64,000 nt of DNA from Bacteroides cutis (GCF_900241005.1 NZ_OEST01000001.1:558001-622000), one strand, 5' to 3'; shown: positions 53,001 to 62,603, counted from the stretch's first letter. The notes: a model not told the origin generated them from the letters alone. Numbers and translations: made by a program.

Positions 53001-54090
53001 CTTCCCGTTGCGGATTAAGCATATTGAGTCCTCCACCTTCCGTACATATCCATATATTACCATGGGTATCTTCTGTCATATCACCCACAACCGGATTTGA
53101 AAGGCTGTTGGTACAAGCAGAAGCATCATAATAAGTAAACGTGTCTTCATGGACAGGAACATAATTGACTCCACCGAAATAAGTACCTGCCCATAAAATT
53201 CCTTTTTTGTCAATAAAAACCGAATGGACTGACGAATGGGAGAGGCTTCCCGCTTTGCCATCCCGTTTATGAGAAATAAATAGATCCTTTTGTAGATCGT
53301 ATTTATAAAGTCCGTTGAAAGTTCCAAACCATATGTTTCCTTCTTTATCTTCTGTTATGCTACGGATAAAATTATTGTAAAATCCTTTGGAGAAAGCATT
53401 ACTCGTATTATAGGTCGATAGAGTTCCGTCAGGATGTATGCGGAATAATCCGTCATTTACGCTACCTATCCAGATGTCTCCTGAATTAGCTTGGAAGATA
53501 GTTCGCATATCTTTACATTTAATAATACTCTTAAAATGTATGTCGTCATCGCTGTAAACAAGTCCGTTAGAATATGTAAACCATTTATGTCCTTTGTCGT
53601 CAATAAGGAAATCGTAAATGGTTCCGGCGGAAAGCTTACAGGATTTTATCAATTTCCCTTCTTTCTCATCCCAGCGATTCAATGTATAGGCAGTGATAAC
53701 CCAAATAGTATCTTGGTGGCTGTAAACAACAAGGACACCTTTATCCAGGATTGTTTGAAATGTTTCTTTACGGATATCATATTTCACAAAAGTATCATCT
53801 ATCTTGAGGAATATATCTCCTTTGGAGTTGCTGACGATTTTTGAAACTGAATTCCCTTTGAATGAAGTAGATACATTTGGATTGGGTCTATGGGATATGA
53901 CCCTTTTACCGTCATATATACTGATACCCTCTGCTGTACCGAACCAAATTCTGCCGATAGAATCTTGTGAAATAGCGAATACGGCCGGATGTGCTAAACC
54001 GTCTTTGGAACCTAATTTCCTGAAATGTGCAGCTTGTATTTGTATTGAAAGCAATAGACAGAAAAAGAGAATAATGTTTTTTGTTTTCAT
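50086..54090 (-). CDS. Hybrid two-component system regulator (HTCS) of the PL8 locus
   Basis: This 1334-residue protein senses an oligosaccharide in the periplasm and binds DNA in the cytoplasm. After a signal peptide (to about 20) come propeller repeats (about 25-650) such as DSIGRIWFGTAEGISIYDG, a Y_Y_Y domain (about 680-745) and a membrane helix (about 750-775). The kinase domain has H811 in SVSHEFRTP and an ATPase lobe with GVGIDAKDIPYIFERFYQ. The receiver domain has D1127 in LIVSDVMMP, and an AraC-type helix-turn-helix ends the protein (about 1230-1330). It is the only PUL-type regulator between 33 and 63 kb, so it probably controls both susC/susD pairs and the lyases. Confidence 0.95.
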   Translation of the reverse strand: MKTKNIILFFCLLLSIQIQAAHFRKLGSKDGLAHPAVFAISQDSIGRIWFGTAEGISIYDGKRVISHRPNPNVSTSFKGNSVSKIVSNSKGDIFLKIDDTFVKYDIRKETFQTILDKGVLVVYSHQDTIWVITAYTLNRWDEKEGKLIKSCKLSAGTIYDFLIDDKGHKWFTYSNGLVYSDDDIHFKSIIKCKDMRTIFQANSGDIWIGSVNDGLFRIHPDGTLSTYNTSNAFSKGFYNNFIRSITEDKEGNIWFGTFNGLYKYDLQKDLFISHKRDGKAGSLSHSSVHSVFIDKKGILWAGTYFGGVNYVPVHEDTFTYYDASACTNSLSNPVVGDMTEDTHGNIWICTEGGGLNMLNPQREEIKHFETTIPPTYLPHINLKSILYDSETEKLFIGTNGKGLYTYNIKQNIFQQEINQKDAPHLRSINAMERDGERLFLSTNKNIYIYSLKSRKDTLIYRTNMYAHISLDTNKNLWIVEGKQVHKFDTQTLKELHTYDLEKQGIYGSVVRSFHSSEKDIYITTLGNGVLKLNQQNNQFEPFPVASSPLLSQYCYQIKETNAHNLVITGDKGIIFLNKKGDILQSFSVGKYLPLDAFAKDCGLLISKNGTIYVGGTNGLIAATEKNENVHPTNNRIYFTELYVHNNLIHPNDQSGILSVGLPFTKEIRLPHNQNRIEILFSSQIPLENNQRIYEYRLKGIDKIWYQTALKSVSYTNLPTGNYILEIREKNNSTQSAKETTQLKITILPPWYATWWAWLIWITLFLLITGFIINILYARKKMRDAIRKEQMEKQQMKEINEAKFKFFTSVSHEFRTPLALIIGQLEVLLLGNNLAPFIYGKLLKVIHQCQQLNNLVTELIEFRKYEQGRNILYVSAYPINQYIGDICDGFRELALQQNIDFKLEPCETETEVWFDGKQMIKVIYNLLSNAFKYTPKGGTIKIGLSVNEPENRLYIRITDSGVGIDAKDIPYIFERFYQANNKMPEQKQLFRAGIGLALVKSIVEEHLGTINVQSRIGEGSIFTISLQLGKEHLLNNQHIIFKNEEKDINTPLPILTDNILAPEKTEVEESSNPIDGEKPTIVLIEDNKELLDILVTIFSPLYITKTATNGQEGLEIIRKINPDLIVSDVMMPIMSGTELCIKIKNNIELCHIPIILLTALNMPEQHLEGLVRGADDYIYKPFSPQILLARCNNIIRSRRMLYKQFSQKAEADISLLATNNLDKEFLDKITFLIDENISDQEFSIDKLASEMYMGRTTFYNKFKSLTGMSPNDFINSHKLKRAAVLLRQDNSMSISEIADNLGFNSPNYFCRKFKEQFNVAPSQYKQKYQEERKEK

Positions 54091-54112
54091 CAGGTTGAAG
54101 GTTTTGTTAGTG

Positions 54113-54120
54113 CAAAGATA
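54113..54120 (-). promoter_or_regulatory. Candidate -7 box for the HTCS gene
   Basis: The minus strand reads TATCTTTG, matching TAnnTTTG, 23 bases before the HTCS start codon. Confidence 0.5.
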
Positions 54121-54263
54121 CTAAATATCTTGTCTTTTGAACGAATATTCATATAAATCGTATTTTGAGACATGTTTGTAAAAGGAGATTTGTCGTTTTT
54201 TGCATAATATAATTTATTAAAAAATTCTATGGTATGGAACGGATAGGATTTAATGGAAGAATT

Positions 54264-54686
54264 ATGGGTAGAATAATATTCTTTATCTTATTTATTTTTT
54301 CGTTTTATAGGTCAGGAGCAACAACCTATAATATAGCTCCAAAAGCATATTTGAGTGCTTCTTCCTCATTGGATGGATTTCCTGTTACAGGGATAGTAGA
54401 TGGTTTCTCTCGTATTGTTGATACAAAAGAGTGGAGATCTGTTTCCACCCAGACATTTTGGGGGCAAATAGATTATCCTTCAGTAGAATTGAAGTGGGAT
54501 ATGCCTCATTTGGTAAATAAAGTGATACATGAAGGAAAGGAGTTCATTATCCGTACAGAAAATAATTCCGCCAGAAATTACAAGATACAAGATTGTTTAT
54601 TAAATGGGAAACCTTTAGATAAGTGTATCTTACGACATGCCGATTTTGCTAAAGGGGGAGTTCTTGATTTGAAGCTCGGTAGATAA
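54264..54686 (+). pseudogene. In-frame deletion remnant of a GH92 alpha-mannosidase with discoidin-like N terminus
   Basis: The ATG at 54264 gives 140 residues with a signal-like start. The first part, NIAPKAYLSASSSLDGFPVT up to about VELKWDMPH, resembles the F5/8-type N-terminal module of large glycosidases. The last 50 residues, including GKEFIIRTENNSARN and DCLLNGKPLDKCILRH, resemble the extreme C terminus of GH92 mannosidases. The whole catalytic region, expected to be several hundred residues, is missing, and the two ends are joined in frame. It is very unlikely to be catalytic but could be expressed, as it is the first gene before the PL8 gene at 54716. An alternative start at 54234 would add ten residues. 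Confidence 0.65.
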
Positions 54687-54715
54687 TCTGTTATGAATAA
54701 CTTATTTTATATATC

Positions 54716-57103
54716 ATGAAGAATTGTATTTGTTTACTTTGTATCTGTTGGATGCAAACTTTTATGTTGGCTTTGGCAGATGAAACATCTGTTGATGAGT
54801 TTTTATTAAAAAATGAAGACAAAACTTATTACGAAGATCTGCATAAACTTCGTAAAGTCTATCCTTGGCAATGTATGAAAGCGAATGACAAGGAAATAAG
54901 TGATGCGGTGGATTTTGCCGAAAACTATAAATCGTTGGAAATTGGAAATGAAAGTTGGGAATATATCCATCGGCTTTCCGAGACAGTACGCAGTCTGGCT
55001 TATGCTACTTCTGAAGGACTACCGGAGGGGAAAAACTTCAATGGTTTTATGGAAACTCTTTTGACGGATAGAGTGATAGAACAGATACCAGGTCTTATTT
55101 ATAGCCGTTATGATGATGTACGGAAAATCCCTGCTAATTTTTTATCTGCTTTGCCTGCATGTAATACGAAACAGCAGGGAAAACTTATCGCAGCAGTGAA
55201 GCATCTTGTGGAGTTTGATAAACTATATCAGGATGCTGCTACAGTAAAAGTAAATGTGAATACTGATTATATGTATAATGTATTGCCCCATCTGTTTATT
55301 TGTGCCCTATATCAGCCCGATGAGAAACAAGCAGTGAAGGATATGTTCGCTTTTTCGCATTATCTATCGGCCTGTACACAGTATTCGCCCGGCTCTAAAG
55401 ACGGGCTGAAGGTGGATGGGACAGGTTTCCACCATTGGACACATTATAATGGCTATATGTATGCCTACAAAACATGGGTGCAATATATGGCATACTTGAA
55501 AGGAACCGTGTTCCGTGTAGATATGGATGCATATCAGAGAATGAAGAAAGCAATAGTCAGCGAATATTTAATGGCTACACTTCCTGTTTCGGGAGAAGAG
55601 CATTTTTTTGCGAACAGTCTGGCAGGGCGTCATCCTTTTGCGGGATTGATAATAGATTTTTCACGGGAATTGTTTAGAGAACTAGTAGAAGTAGGGGGAG
55701 ATATAGAAGGAAAAGAGATAGACGAAGAGTTGGCTGGTTATTATAATGCTTTCTTTCAAACTGATTATTATAAACAAATCAAACCTAAAGAATTGGATGG
55801 CTTTTATCAGTTTAACTACAGTCCTGCCGGAGTCTATCGTCAAGGAAATTGGGTAGCAACCATGCGTTGCCCTACTACTCGTTTCTGGGGAGGAGAGATT
55901 TATAATAAGACAAACCGTTTCGGTCGGTATCAGAGTCATGGAACATTGGAAATACTTTACAATGGCTCTTTGGAGCAATCGGGATATCCTTCTGCGTGGG
56001 AACGTTTTAGCGGGAAACGTGGGGGATGGGACTGGAATGTAGTACCGGGTTCCACAACCGTACATTATACCGATTGGAAAGAAATGATGCCCAACGGGAA
56101 TGATGCGGATCGTTTTGACCAATGGTCTGCCACTACAAATTTTTCAGGTGCTCTTTCTTGGGGAAATTGTGGCATGTTTGCCTGTGCTTTTGATCAGGGA
56201 GACCATTGGGGAAGCCGACGTTTTGTACCGACTAATCTCACTTTCTGTAAGTCTGTTTTTGCCTTTGACGGTATATTGGTTAGCCTGGGAAGTGGCATCG
56301 GGTCACGAGGTGACTATGCCGACGACCGCATTACAGCTACCAATCTGTTTCAGGCACTGGAGTATAAGGGCAAGGAAGCTCCTGTGTTTAATGGGAAGAA
56401 ATTGAAGAAGGGAGATGTGTTGTTGCCAGAGCAAGACAAAGACAATTGGCTGGTCACCCCTTGTGCTACAGGTTATTTGCTTCCTGCCGGAAACGATCCT
56501 CTTATTGTCTCTTATGGCAATCAGACTACTCCGGGACCGGAAGGTGCTACTCCAGAATCATTTGGAACACGTTGTGCGTCGAAAGCTTATATCAATCATG
56601 GTATAAAGCCTGCGAAAAAGAAATATTGTTTTGCGGTAGTTCCAAATACTACTCCCAAAGCGATGCCGGTTTTAGCTGGGCGTCTTTTCCATAAAAGTGG
56701 GCTTTTTGAAATAAAGCAGCATCAGGATTCGTTGCATGTGCTGAAACATTTGCCTTCGGAAACTTTAGCTTATGCCTTGTTTGCACCGGCAACCTTCCTT
56801 CAGGAAGGTATTTTGCAGTCTTCTGATACGCCATTGTTGTTGATGGAACGTTTTTACGGGAAAGATGGTATATTGAAACTTGCTGTTTGCAGTCCCGATC
56901 TGCGTCCGGTATTGTCCGGGGATAAGAAAGAGTGGATTTCCACTCCTACTATATCTACCTTGATACTTGACGGAAACTGGCAGTTGGCTGATAGTGGAAC
57001 AAAAGGTGTTTTGTCTTGCTCATATGAAGGTACATGTACTAAGGTTGTTTTAGAATTGAAAGAGGGATTGCCGCTCTATCTGGAATTCCAAAGAACACGA
57101 TAG
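54716..57103 (+). CDS. PL8 lyase, ABC-like catalytic part without the N-terminal sandwich
   Basis: This 795-residue secreted protein has a signal peptide (about 1-22). It starts directly with the alpha-toroid domain (about 25-360) and lacks the N-terminal beta domain present in the 1028-residue PL8 at 34183. Candidate catalytic residues are H239/H240 and H243 in DGTGFHHWTHYNGY, and the Y and R of RFGRYQSHGTLEILY correspond to [11 protein letters not shown] in its larger relative. The beta-sandwich region continues to the C terminus. The gene follows the GH92 remnant by 29 bases and precedes the GH38-like gene by under 50 bases, so these form one operon. Confidence 0.85.
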   Translation: MKNCICLLCICWMQTFMLALADETSVDEFLLKNEDKTYYEDLHKLRKVYPWQCMKANDKEISDAVDFAENYKSLEIGNESWEYIHRLSETVRSLAYATSEGLPEGKNFNGFMETLLTDRVIEQIPGLIYSRYDDVRKIPANFLSALPACNTKQQGKLIAAVKHLVEFDKLYQDAATVKVNVNTDYMYNVLPHLFICALYQPDEKQAVKDMFAFSHYLSACTQYSPGSKDGLKVDGTGFHHWTHYNGYMYAYKTWVQYMAYLKGTVFRVDMDAYQRMKKAIVSEYLMATLPVSGEEHFFANSLAGRHPFAGLIIDFSRELFRELVEVGGDIEGKEIDEELAGYYNAFFQTDYYKQIKPKELDGFYQFNYSPAGVYRQGNWVATMRCPTTRFWGGEIYNKTNRFGRYQSHGTLEILYNGSLEQSGYPSAWERFSGKRGGWDWNVVPGSTTVHYTDWKEMMPNGNDADRFDQWSATTNFSGALSWGNCGMFACAFDQGDHWGSRRFVPTNLTFCKSVFAFDGILVSLGSGIGSRGDYADDRITATNLFQALEYKGKEAPVFNGKKLKKGDVLLPEQDKDNWLVTPCATGYLLPAGNDPLIVSYGNQTTPGPEGATPESFGTRCASKAYINHGIKPAKKKYCFAVVPNTTPKAMPVLAGRLFHKSGLFEIKQHQDSLHVLKHLPSETLAYALFAPATFLQEGILQSSDTPLLLMERFYGKDGILKLAVCSPDLRPVLSGDKKEWISTPTISTLILDGNWQLADSGTKGVLSCSYEGTCTKVVLELKEGLPLYLEFQRTR

Positions 57104-57149
57104 GATGAGGGGGAGTTTACGTAACTATAACATATCAAAATTATCTACT

Positions 57150-59882
57150 ATGAAAATCTTTAAATTATTATTTGTGTTAGGGAGTATACTTTGGATGTCA
57201 ACCGGAGATTTATTGGCACAAGCTGATAATTATAAAAGGCACCAAAATGATGATACTCAAATATCCAATAAGGAGATGGCTTTTTATTTAGTATTTAAAA
57301 GTCATTTTGATATTGGTTATTCCGCATTGGCTCGTGATGTCGTTCATGAGTATCGTACATCTATGATTGACAAGGCGATGGATGTAATGGATAAGAACGC
57401 AGACCAAATGAAGGATGTACAATTTACTTGGACTGTTCCGGGATGGCCTTTGAAGCAAATGTTATGGGATAAACAATCTTCCGAACGAAAACTGCGTATT
57501 GAACGCGCTTTGAAAAATTCAAGTTTAGTGACGCATGCACTTCCATTCACGACCCATACAGAGACACTTGAGATCGAAGAATTGATTCGTGGTCTGGAGT
57601 ATTCGTCTTCTTTGGCAAGACAATATAACTTACCACTTCCTACTGATGGAAAGATGACTGATGTGCCTGGTCATACTTGGGTATTACCTACCATTTTGCA
57701 CCATGCCGGAATTAATTTTTTTCATTTTGGTTTAAACCCTACTAATCAAGTAGTAAAAGTTCCGACTTTATTTTGGTGGGAAGGTCCGGATGGGTCAAGA
57801 GTATTGACGATGTTTTCTAAAGGTTATGGCGGAGGGATATTTCCGCCCGAAGGATGGGAACATAATGCATGGTTAACATTTGTACATGCCGGTGATAATG
57901 CAGGACCTCCAGCAGCGGAAGAGGTTAAAAAGATGGTTTCTCGTATTAAGGAGAGGTATCCGAATGCGAAAATACATATTGGTAAAATGTCTGATTTTGC
58001 TGATGCTATTTTAGCTGAAAATCCTGAATTACCTGTAGTTCGAGGAGATATGTCTGACAGTTGGGTACATGGTGTGATGTCAAGTCCACAGGCTACACAG
58101 AAGGCTCGTCGAATTCGTCCGTTGATACCGGCTTTGGAAACTTTACATACACAAAACAAGGAATGGGGGATTCTTTCGTATGAGATAAACGAGGATCTGG
58201 CTTATATTTACGATAAAAGTTTAATGTATGGTGAGCATACTTGGGGATTGGCTGATCAGCATTTTATTCCGGGATTAGTTGGTAAAGAATGGCATAAAAA
58301 TTATGTTTCAGGTTTGACACCCAATTACGCTCGCATGGTAGAGTCATGGGAAGAACATGCCGGTTATATTGAGGATGCGGAAAAACGGTTGCGTCCTGAA
58401 TTTGAAAACGAACTGTATACTTTAGCAGAGAATGTGGCACAGGATGGATTTCGTTTTGTAGTTTATAATCCTCTTCCTTGGAAGCGTAGCGGAATGGTAA
58501 ATTTTGCATTACCGACACAAGGTTCTATTAGGCAAGCATATGTAAAAGAGGTTGGAAAAAATTGTATTCATAAACTGATGTTGTATGGTGCCGATTCTAA
58601 GCGATTGGGATCTTTTTTTGTAGAAGATATTCCGGCTAACGGATATAAAACATTTGTGTTGACCGATGAAGTACCGGTTAACATGAAAACAACATTGGTG
58701 GGTGACGAACGTGCCGGATTTATTGAAAATCAATGGTATAAGATTACGTTTGATAAGTCTCGCGGTTGCATAAAGAGTATATGGGACAAGATGAATAAGC
58801 GTGAATTGGTTGATCCGAATGCTAAAGATGGTTTTGGTTCGTATGTGTATGAACGTTATGATAAAAAACAATCGTTGCAATATCTGAAAGAGTATATTTA
58901 TGATGACTATAAGAAATCACATTACTGTATTACAGGTAAAAGTACTTATTTAGATGATCATACAAAAGGGGTACATGAGGCGGCACGCAGAATGGAGTTA
59001 TATGTCGAGGATCATAAATCATCCATTCAGGCAATACTTGTTCCATCTATATCGATAGGCGAGGAAAAGCATACATCTGGCATGAAAGTGATACTTTATG
59101 AGAATATGCCTTATATAGACATTAAGTTATCGGTAGTAAATAAACCTGCTACCGAAGAACCGGAAGCGGGATGGATAGCATTGCCTTTCCAAACCAAAGA
59201 ACCGGTATATCGTATTGGCCGTTTAGGCTCAGTAATAGATCCAGCCAAAGATTTGATAGAAGGTAGTCAATTCAATTATATTTGGTCTAATTCAGGATTG
59301 ATGATAAAAGATAAGGATTATTCCATAGGTATTTGCGCATTAGATGCTCCAGCCGTTCAACTTGGAGATTTAAATTTTATGCATTTTGCTGATAAATATG
59401 AGAATCCTCAGTCACATCTATATTTCAATCTGTTTAACAATCGTTGGAATACCAACTTTACTTCATTTTGGAATGGAAACCTTACAACCGAAGTCCGTTT
59501 ATGGGTCAACCAACCGAGTGCCGATGACGCTTTAGGTTTGGTTGTTCCTGCATGGGAAACTCGTTTACCTCTACAAGTTGGTATTGCCACATGTTCGGGG
59601 GGAAAATTACCTGTCGAGAATGAAGGGGTAAAAGTTTCACGGAAAGGTGTACTTGTCACTGCTTATGGGCATAATCTGGATGGTGAAGGTAAATTACTGC
59701 GTCTTTGGGAAGAAACGGGAGAAAGTTCATCTTGTGAAGTTTCTTTGCCGGTCAAAAAGGATGGAATAGCACAACCTGTAAATTTAAGAGGTATTCCTTG
59801 CGGGCAACCGATTAAGATTCAAAATGGAAAGTTTAAAGTACAATTGACAGGATTTGCTCCAGCCAGTTATTTGATCTATTAA
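57150..59882 (+). CDS. GH38-like (DUF5054-type) glycoside hydrolase
   Basis: Starting at 57150 gives 910 residues with a signal peptide (MKIFKLLFVLGSILWMSTG to LLAQ). The frame is open to 57105, but that would place 15 residues before the signal. The N-terminal domain resembles the GH38 alpha-mannosidase fold: H52 and D54 in SHFDIGY match the metal-binding HxD, and D171 in MTDVPGHTWVLPTIL sits where the GH38 nucleophile is found. Central and C-terminal beta domains follow. It resembles proteins I know as DUF5054. An alpha-mannosidase-type activity is likely but not certain, since the motifs deviate from classical GH38. It directly follows a PL8 gene. Confidence 0.7.
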   Translation: MKIFKLLFVLGSILWMSTGDLLAQADNYKRHQNDDTQISNKEMAFYLVFKSHFDIGYSALARDVVHEYRTSMIDKAMDVMDKNADQMKDVQFTWTVPGWPLKQMLWDKQSSERKLRIERALKNSSLVTHALPFTTHTETLEIEELIRGLEYSSSLARQYNLPLPTDGKMTDVPGHTWVLPTILHHAGINFFHFGLNPTNQVVKVPTLFWWEGPDGSRVLTMFSKGYGGGIFPPEGWEHNAWLTFVHAGDNAGPPAAEEVKKMVSRIKERYPNAKIHIGKMSDFADAILAENPELPVVRGDMSDSWVHGVMSSPQATQKARRIRPLIPALETLHTQNKEWGILSYEINEDLAYIYDKSLMYGEHTWGLADQHFIPGLVGKEWHKNYVSGLTPNYARMVESWEEHAGYIEDAEKRLRPEFENELYTLAENVAQDGFRFVVYNPLPWKRSGMVNFALPTQGSIRQAYVKEVGKNCIHKLMLYGADSKRLGSFFVEDIPANGYKTFVLTDEVPVNMKTTLVGDERAGFIENQWYKITFDKSRGCIKSIWDKMNKRELVDPNAKDGFGSYVYERYDKKQSLQYLKEYIYDDYKKSHYCITGKSTYLDDHTKGVHEAARRMELYVEDHKSSIQAILVPSISIGEEKHTSGMKVILYENMPYIDIKLSVVNKPATEEPEAGWIALPFQTKEPVYRIGRLGSVIDPAKDLIEGSQFNYIWSNSGLMIKDKDYSIGICALDAPAVQLGDLNFMHFADKYENPQSHLYFNLFNNRWNTNFTSFWNGNLTTEVRLWVNQPSADDALGLVVPAWETRLPLQVGIATCSGGKLPVENEGVKVSRKGVLVTAYGHNLDGEGKLLRLWEETGESSSCEVSLPVKKDGIAQPVNLRGIPCGQPIKIQNGKFKVQLTGFAPASYLIY

Positions 59883-60079
59883 TCAGATAGAGAATAAAGA
59901 AAAGAAATCTTTCAGAGAGAGTATATCAGAACTTGTCACATGTAACAAGCTCTATATCCGAGGTTAACCTTGTCTTATTCATGTAAAGGGATATATGTAC
60001 TAAGGGTGTTGCAGGATTGAAAGAGAAAGTACTACTCTATCTGAAATGGTAGAAGAACAAATAGATAGAAACTAATATC
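59883..60079 (+). other. Intergenic region between GH38-like gene and PL8 copy B
   Basis: There is no gene in these 197 bases. A perfect 10-bp palindrome, AGGTTAACCT, lies at 59961-59970, and an ACTTGT/ACAAG dyad just before it. No TAnnTTTG box is evident. Copy B may therefore be expressed by read-through from the upstream genes. Confidence 0.4.
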
Positions 60080-62551
60080 ATGAGAAAGAAAGATGTACTG
60101 ATTGCACTGTTTTTAGTGTTTTGTACCATGACTTATGGACAAACTAACGGAAAACAAACCGTTGAGAAACAAATTGCCATTGACAGTTATCACCGTTATT
60201 ACAATGAAGGATTGGCGGTGAAAGACAACTCCAAACGAGAAGCTATAAAGAAACTACGTACAGATTTTGCTACTCATCCTTATCGTTATTATCAGATAGG
60301 GAAGCTTATTACGGCGGAACAATGCTTGGATATGATTGATGTTGAGGGAATGTTTGCAGATCTGAAAAAAAAGGAACAAGAATATTGGAATAAAAGCAAG
60401 ACACAAAGATACTTGAGGAAAACTCAGGATATTGCAGCAGGTATAGTAGGTACGGCCTTGTCGCGCCTTTGGATTATAGGTGACGCTTATCGCACAGGAA
60501 AACTACCTGCAGAAAAAGCAACTGCGGACAAAGTATGGAAGTCGATCATCCATTATACAAGTTTGGAAGCGGGGCGTCCCAATGAGGTGACACGTTTTCT
60601 GGATTCTTGCTTCGGTGCACCTACCAATGCAGTTAATATTTATTTCAGCTATCTTGAAGAAATGGAAAAGGCTGAGAGGGGCGAAGCCGGCCAATTACTG
60701 ACTGAAGCTTGCACAATGCTGAAAGTTGTAGGCCTACAAGCCTGGACGCAACCTTATAGAAACGATGATACGGACAAGAATGTTGTTTCGGTGGAACGTT
60801 TCCAGAACCATGTTTGGTGGGTAGGTGGTAACGGGCTGGGTTATCGTGCCCTACTACCGGTAGCAGCCATGTATCGTTCTATCCCGATGCTTGATGTCCT
60901 GTCTGAAATCTGTTTGCGCTGTATCAGCTACACTTCGCAAAACACGTATCACACCGCTTTTTGGAGAGAAGGATTTACTGCCGATGGAGCCGGATGGGGG
61001 CATGGACTGCAATGTCTCATCTGGGGATATCCTATCCACGGAACATCTAGCGCATTGGGTATCCTGAATACATTGAAAGGTACTCCATGGGAGAAAAAAC
61101 TGGGATCAGGAAATGTTGCTGCACTTATGAATTTCTTCCGAGGAGGAAATTGGTATTATTATAAAGGGTATCGTTTACCTTGCCTGGACCGCTATTCAGC
61201 CGTCTATAATCCGGACAAGGTGAACATTCCTTATTCTGGTTTGCTGAACAATGTCATTGCTAACTGGAAGGATTCATTTACTCCGGAGGAACAAAAGGAA
61301 CTGTTACAGTTGCAGCAGGAAGTGGCAAAGAATGATATACGGATGGATAATTATTGTTCCGGCATGTATCAAGGTACAAGATGGTTTTTCAACAATGATG
61401 ACCTGATTAAGAAAACGTCCGATTATCATATCACGGTAAACATGGCTTCCGTTCGTTGCGACGGATTGGAGAGCGCTCCGGCCTTTGCCGATGGTTATAA
61501 CTTCTATACGACGGACGGTTTGACGTTGTTCCAACGTTCGGGTAATGAATATTTCAGTATCATGGGTGGTTGGGATGTTACGGCTTACCCCGGAGTGACA
61601 GCGCGCGAAGGAATGGAGAAACTGACTCCTGCTGAAAACTGGGTCGGTTATTGCAGTAAACACAACTATGCTGTCGGTGCTACTGACGGAGGGGAGTCGG
61701 CAGTGGGTGGATATATTTTTGAAAAAATGAATGCATCGGACAAAGGTAATGTGAATGACCGTGGAAACAGAAATGCGAAGAATGACATATTGTATGACTT
61801 CAAAGCTTATAAGGGATATTTCATGTTGGGTGACTATTTCATAGCGTTGGGAGCGGGTGTGACGAACAAAAAAACGGAATTGGAAGGGAATATACGTACC
61901 ACCATCGACCAGACAAATCACCTTGCGGAAGTTTATACGTTGGAAAAAGGCGTAAAGAAAAAGTTGGAAAAAGAGTTGGTGACTCTGAACGGCGATACCT
62001 GGGTGGTACAGGAAGGACAGTTTGCCTATCGTATACTACCGGAATTCACACAGAATGCTTTTGCCGTGTGCGAAAGCAAACAAGCCGTATGGGCTAAGAT
62101 GAATAATAACAATGAGAAAAACAAGAAACTTCCTAAGCAGATAGATATTCTGCGTATATGGGCCGATCATGGTCGTGCACCGGTAAACGACACGTACGGT
62201 TACGTGGTATACAGCGGCAAAGGGCAACCGGCAGATAGCCTGCCATTTCAAGTATTACGCAACGATACGCTGGTGCAAGCCGTGCGTTCTGCAGACGGCA
62301 GAATTCTGGAAGGTGTCTTCTATCCTGGCAGTAAAGGGTTGAAGGAAGGGGATGTTTCCTTGGAGGTTTCCGCCCCTTGTGCCGTACTGATAAAAGAAGA
62401 AGAGGACAGTTACCTTGTTACTGTGACTGATGCTTGTATGGACACATCATTGAAAGCTGTGACAGTACGGTTTAATGGACGGGTAATCAATGTGCCCATG
62501 CCACAGGGCGAATTAGGGGGGAAGCCCTCTGTGGTGGTTTGCGGTAAGTGA
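60080..62551 (+). CDS. PL8 lyase, AC/xanthan-lyase-like type (copy B)
   Basis: This 823-residue secreted protein is a close paralogue of the lyase at 47560-49965. By eye, well over half of the residues are identical in the core, for example in EGFTADGAGWGHG and RWFFNNDDLIKK. The signal peptide ends in TYGQ (about 1-21) and the catalytic histidine is H308. An extra stretch of about 15 residues near 630, rich in lysine and glutamate, distinguishes it from copy A. It is separated from the GH38-like gene by 197 bases, and a GH29 remnant follows. It is likely to cleave a related uronic-acid linkage; duplication may have given the two copies different preferences. Confidence 0.85.
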   Translation: MRKKDVLIALFLVFCTMTYGQTNGKQTVEKQIAIDSYHRYYNEGLAVKDNSKREAIKKLRTDFATHPYRYYQIGKLITAEQCLDMIDVEGMFADLKKKEQEYWNKSKTQRYLRKTQDIAAGIVGTALSRLWIIGDAYRTGKLPAEKATADKVWKSIIHYTSLEAGRPNEVTRFLDSCFGAPTNAVNIYFSYLEEMEKAERGEAGQLLTEACTMLKVVGLQAWTQPYRNDDTDKNVVSVERFQNHVWWVGGNGLGYRALLPVAAMYRSIPMLDVLSEICLRCISYTSQNTYHTAFWREGFTADGAGWGHGLQCLIWGYPIHGTSSALGILNTLKGTPWEKKLGSGNVAALMNFFRGGNWYYYKGYRLPCLDRYSAVYNPDKVNIPYSGLLNNVIANWKDSFTPEEQKELLQLQQEVAKNDIRMDNYCSGMYQGTRWFFNNDDLIKKTSDYHITVNMASVRCDGLESAPAFADGYNFYTTDGLTLFQRSGNEYFSIMGGWDVTAYPGVTAREGMEKLTPAENWVGYCSKHNYAVGATDGGESAVGGYIFEKMNASDKGNVNDRGNRNAKNDILYDFKAYKGYFMLGDYFIALGAGVTNKKTELEGNIRTTIDQTNHLAEVYTLEKGVKKKLEKELVTLNGDTWVVQEGQFAYRILPEFTQNAFAVCESKQAVWAKMNNNNEKNKKLPKQIDILRIWADHGRAPVNDTYGYVVYSGKGQPADSLPFQVLRNDTLVQAVRSADGRILEGVFYPGSKGLKEGDVSLEVSAPCAVLIKEEEDSYLVTVTDACMDTSLKAVTVRFNGRVINVPMPQGELGGKPSVVVCGK

Positions 62552-62603
62552 TACTCCTGATGTTTGATTGAAAGATGTATAATAAAGTAAAGTAGTAATA
62601 TTT

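Noticed and set aside
59961..59970. AGGTTAACCT palindrome as a regulatory operator
   Set aside because: A 10-bp palindrome alone is weak evidence, and no promoter box or repeat accompanies it; it is noted only as part of the intergenic description.
61304..61921. Minus-strand open frame of 205 codons
   Set aside because: It is antisense to the conserved PL8 copy B and has no recognisable protein features.
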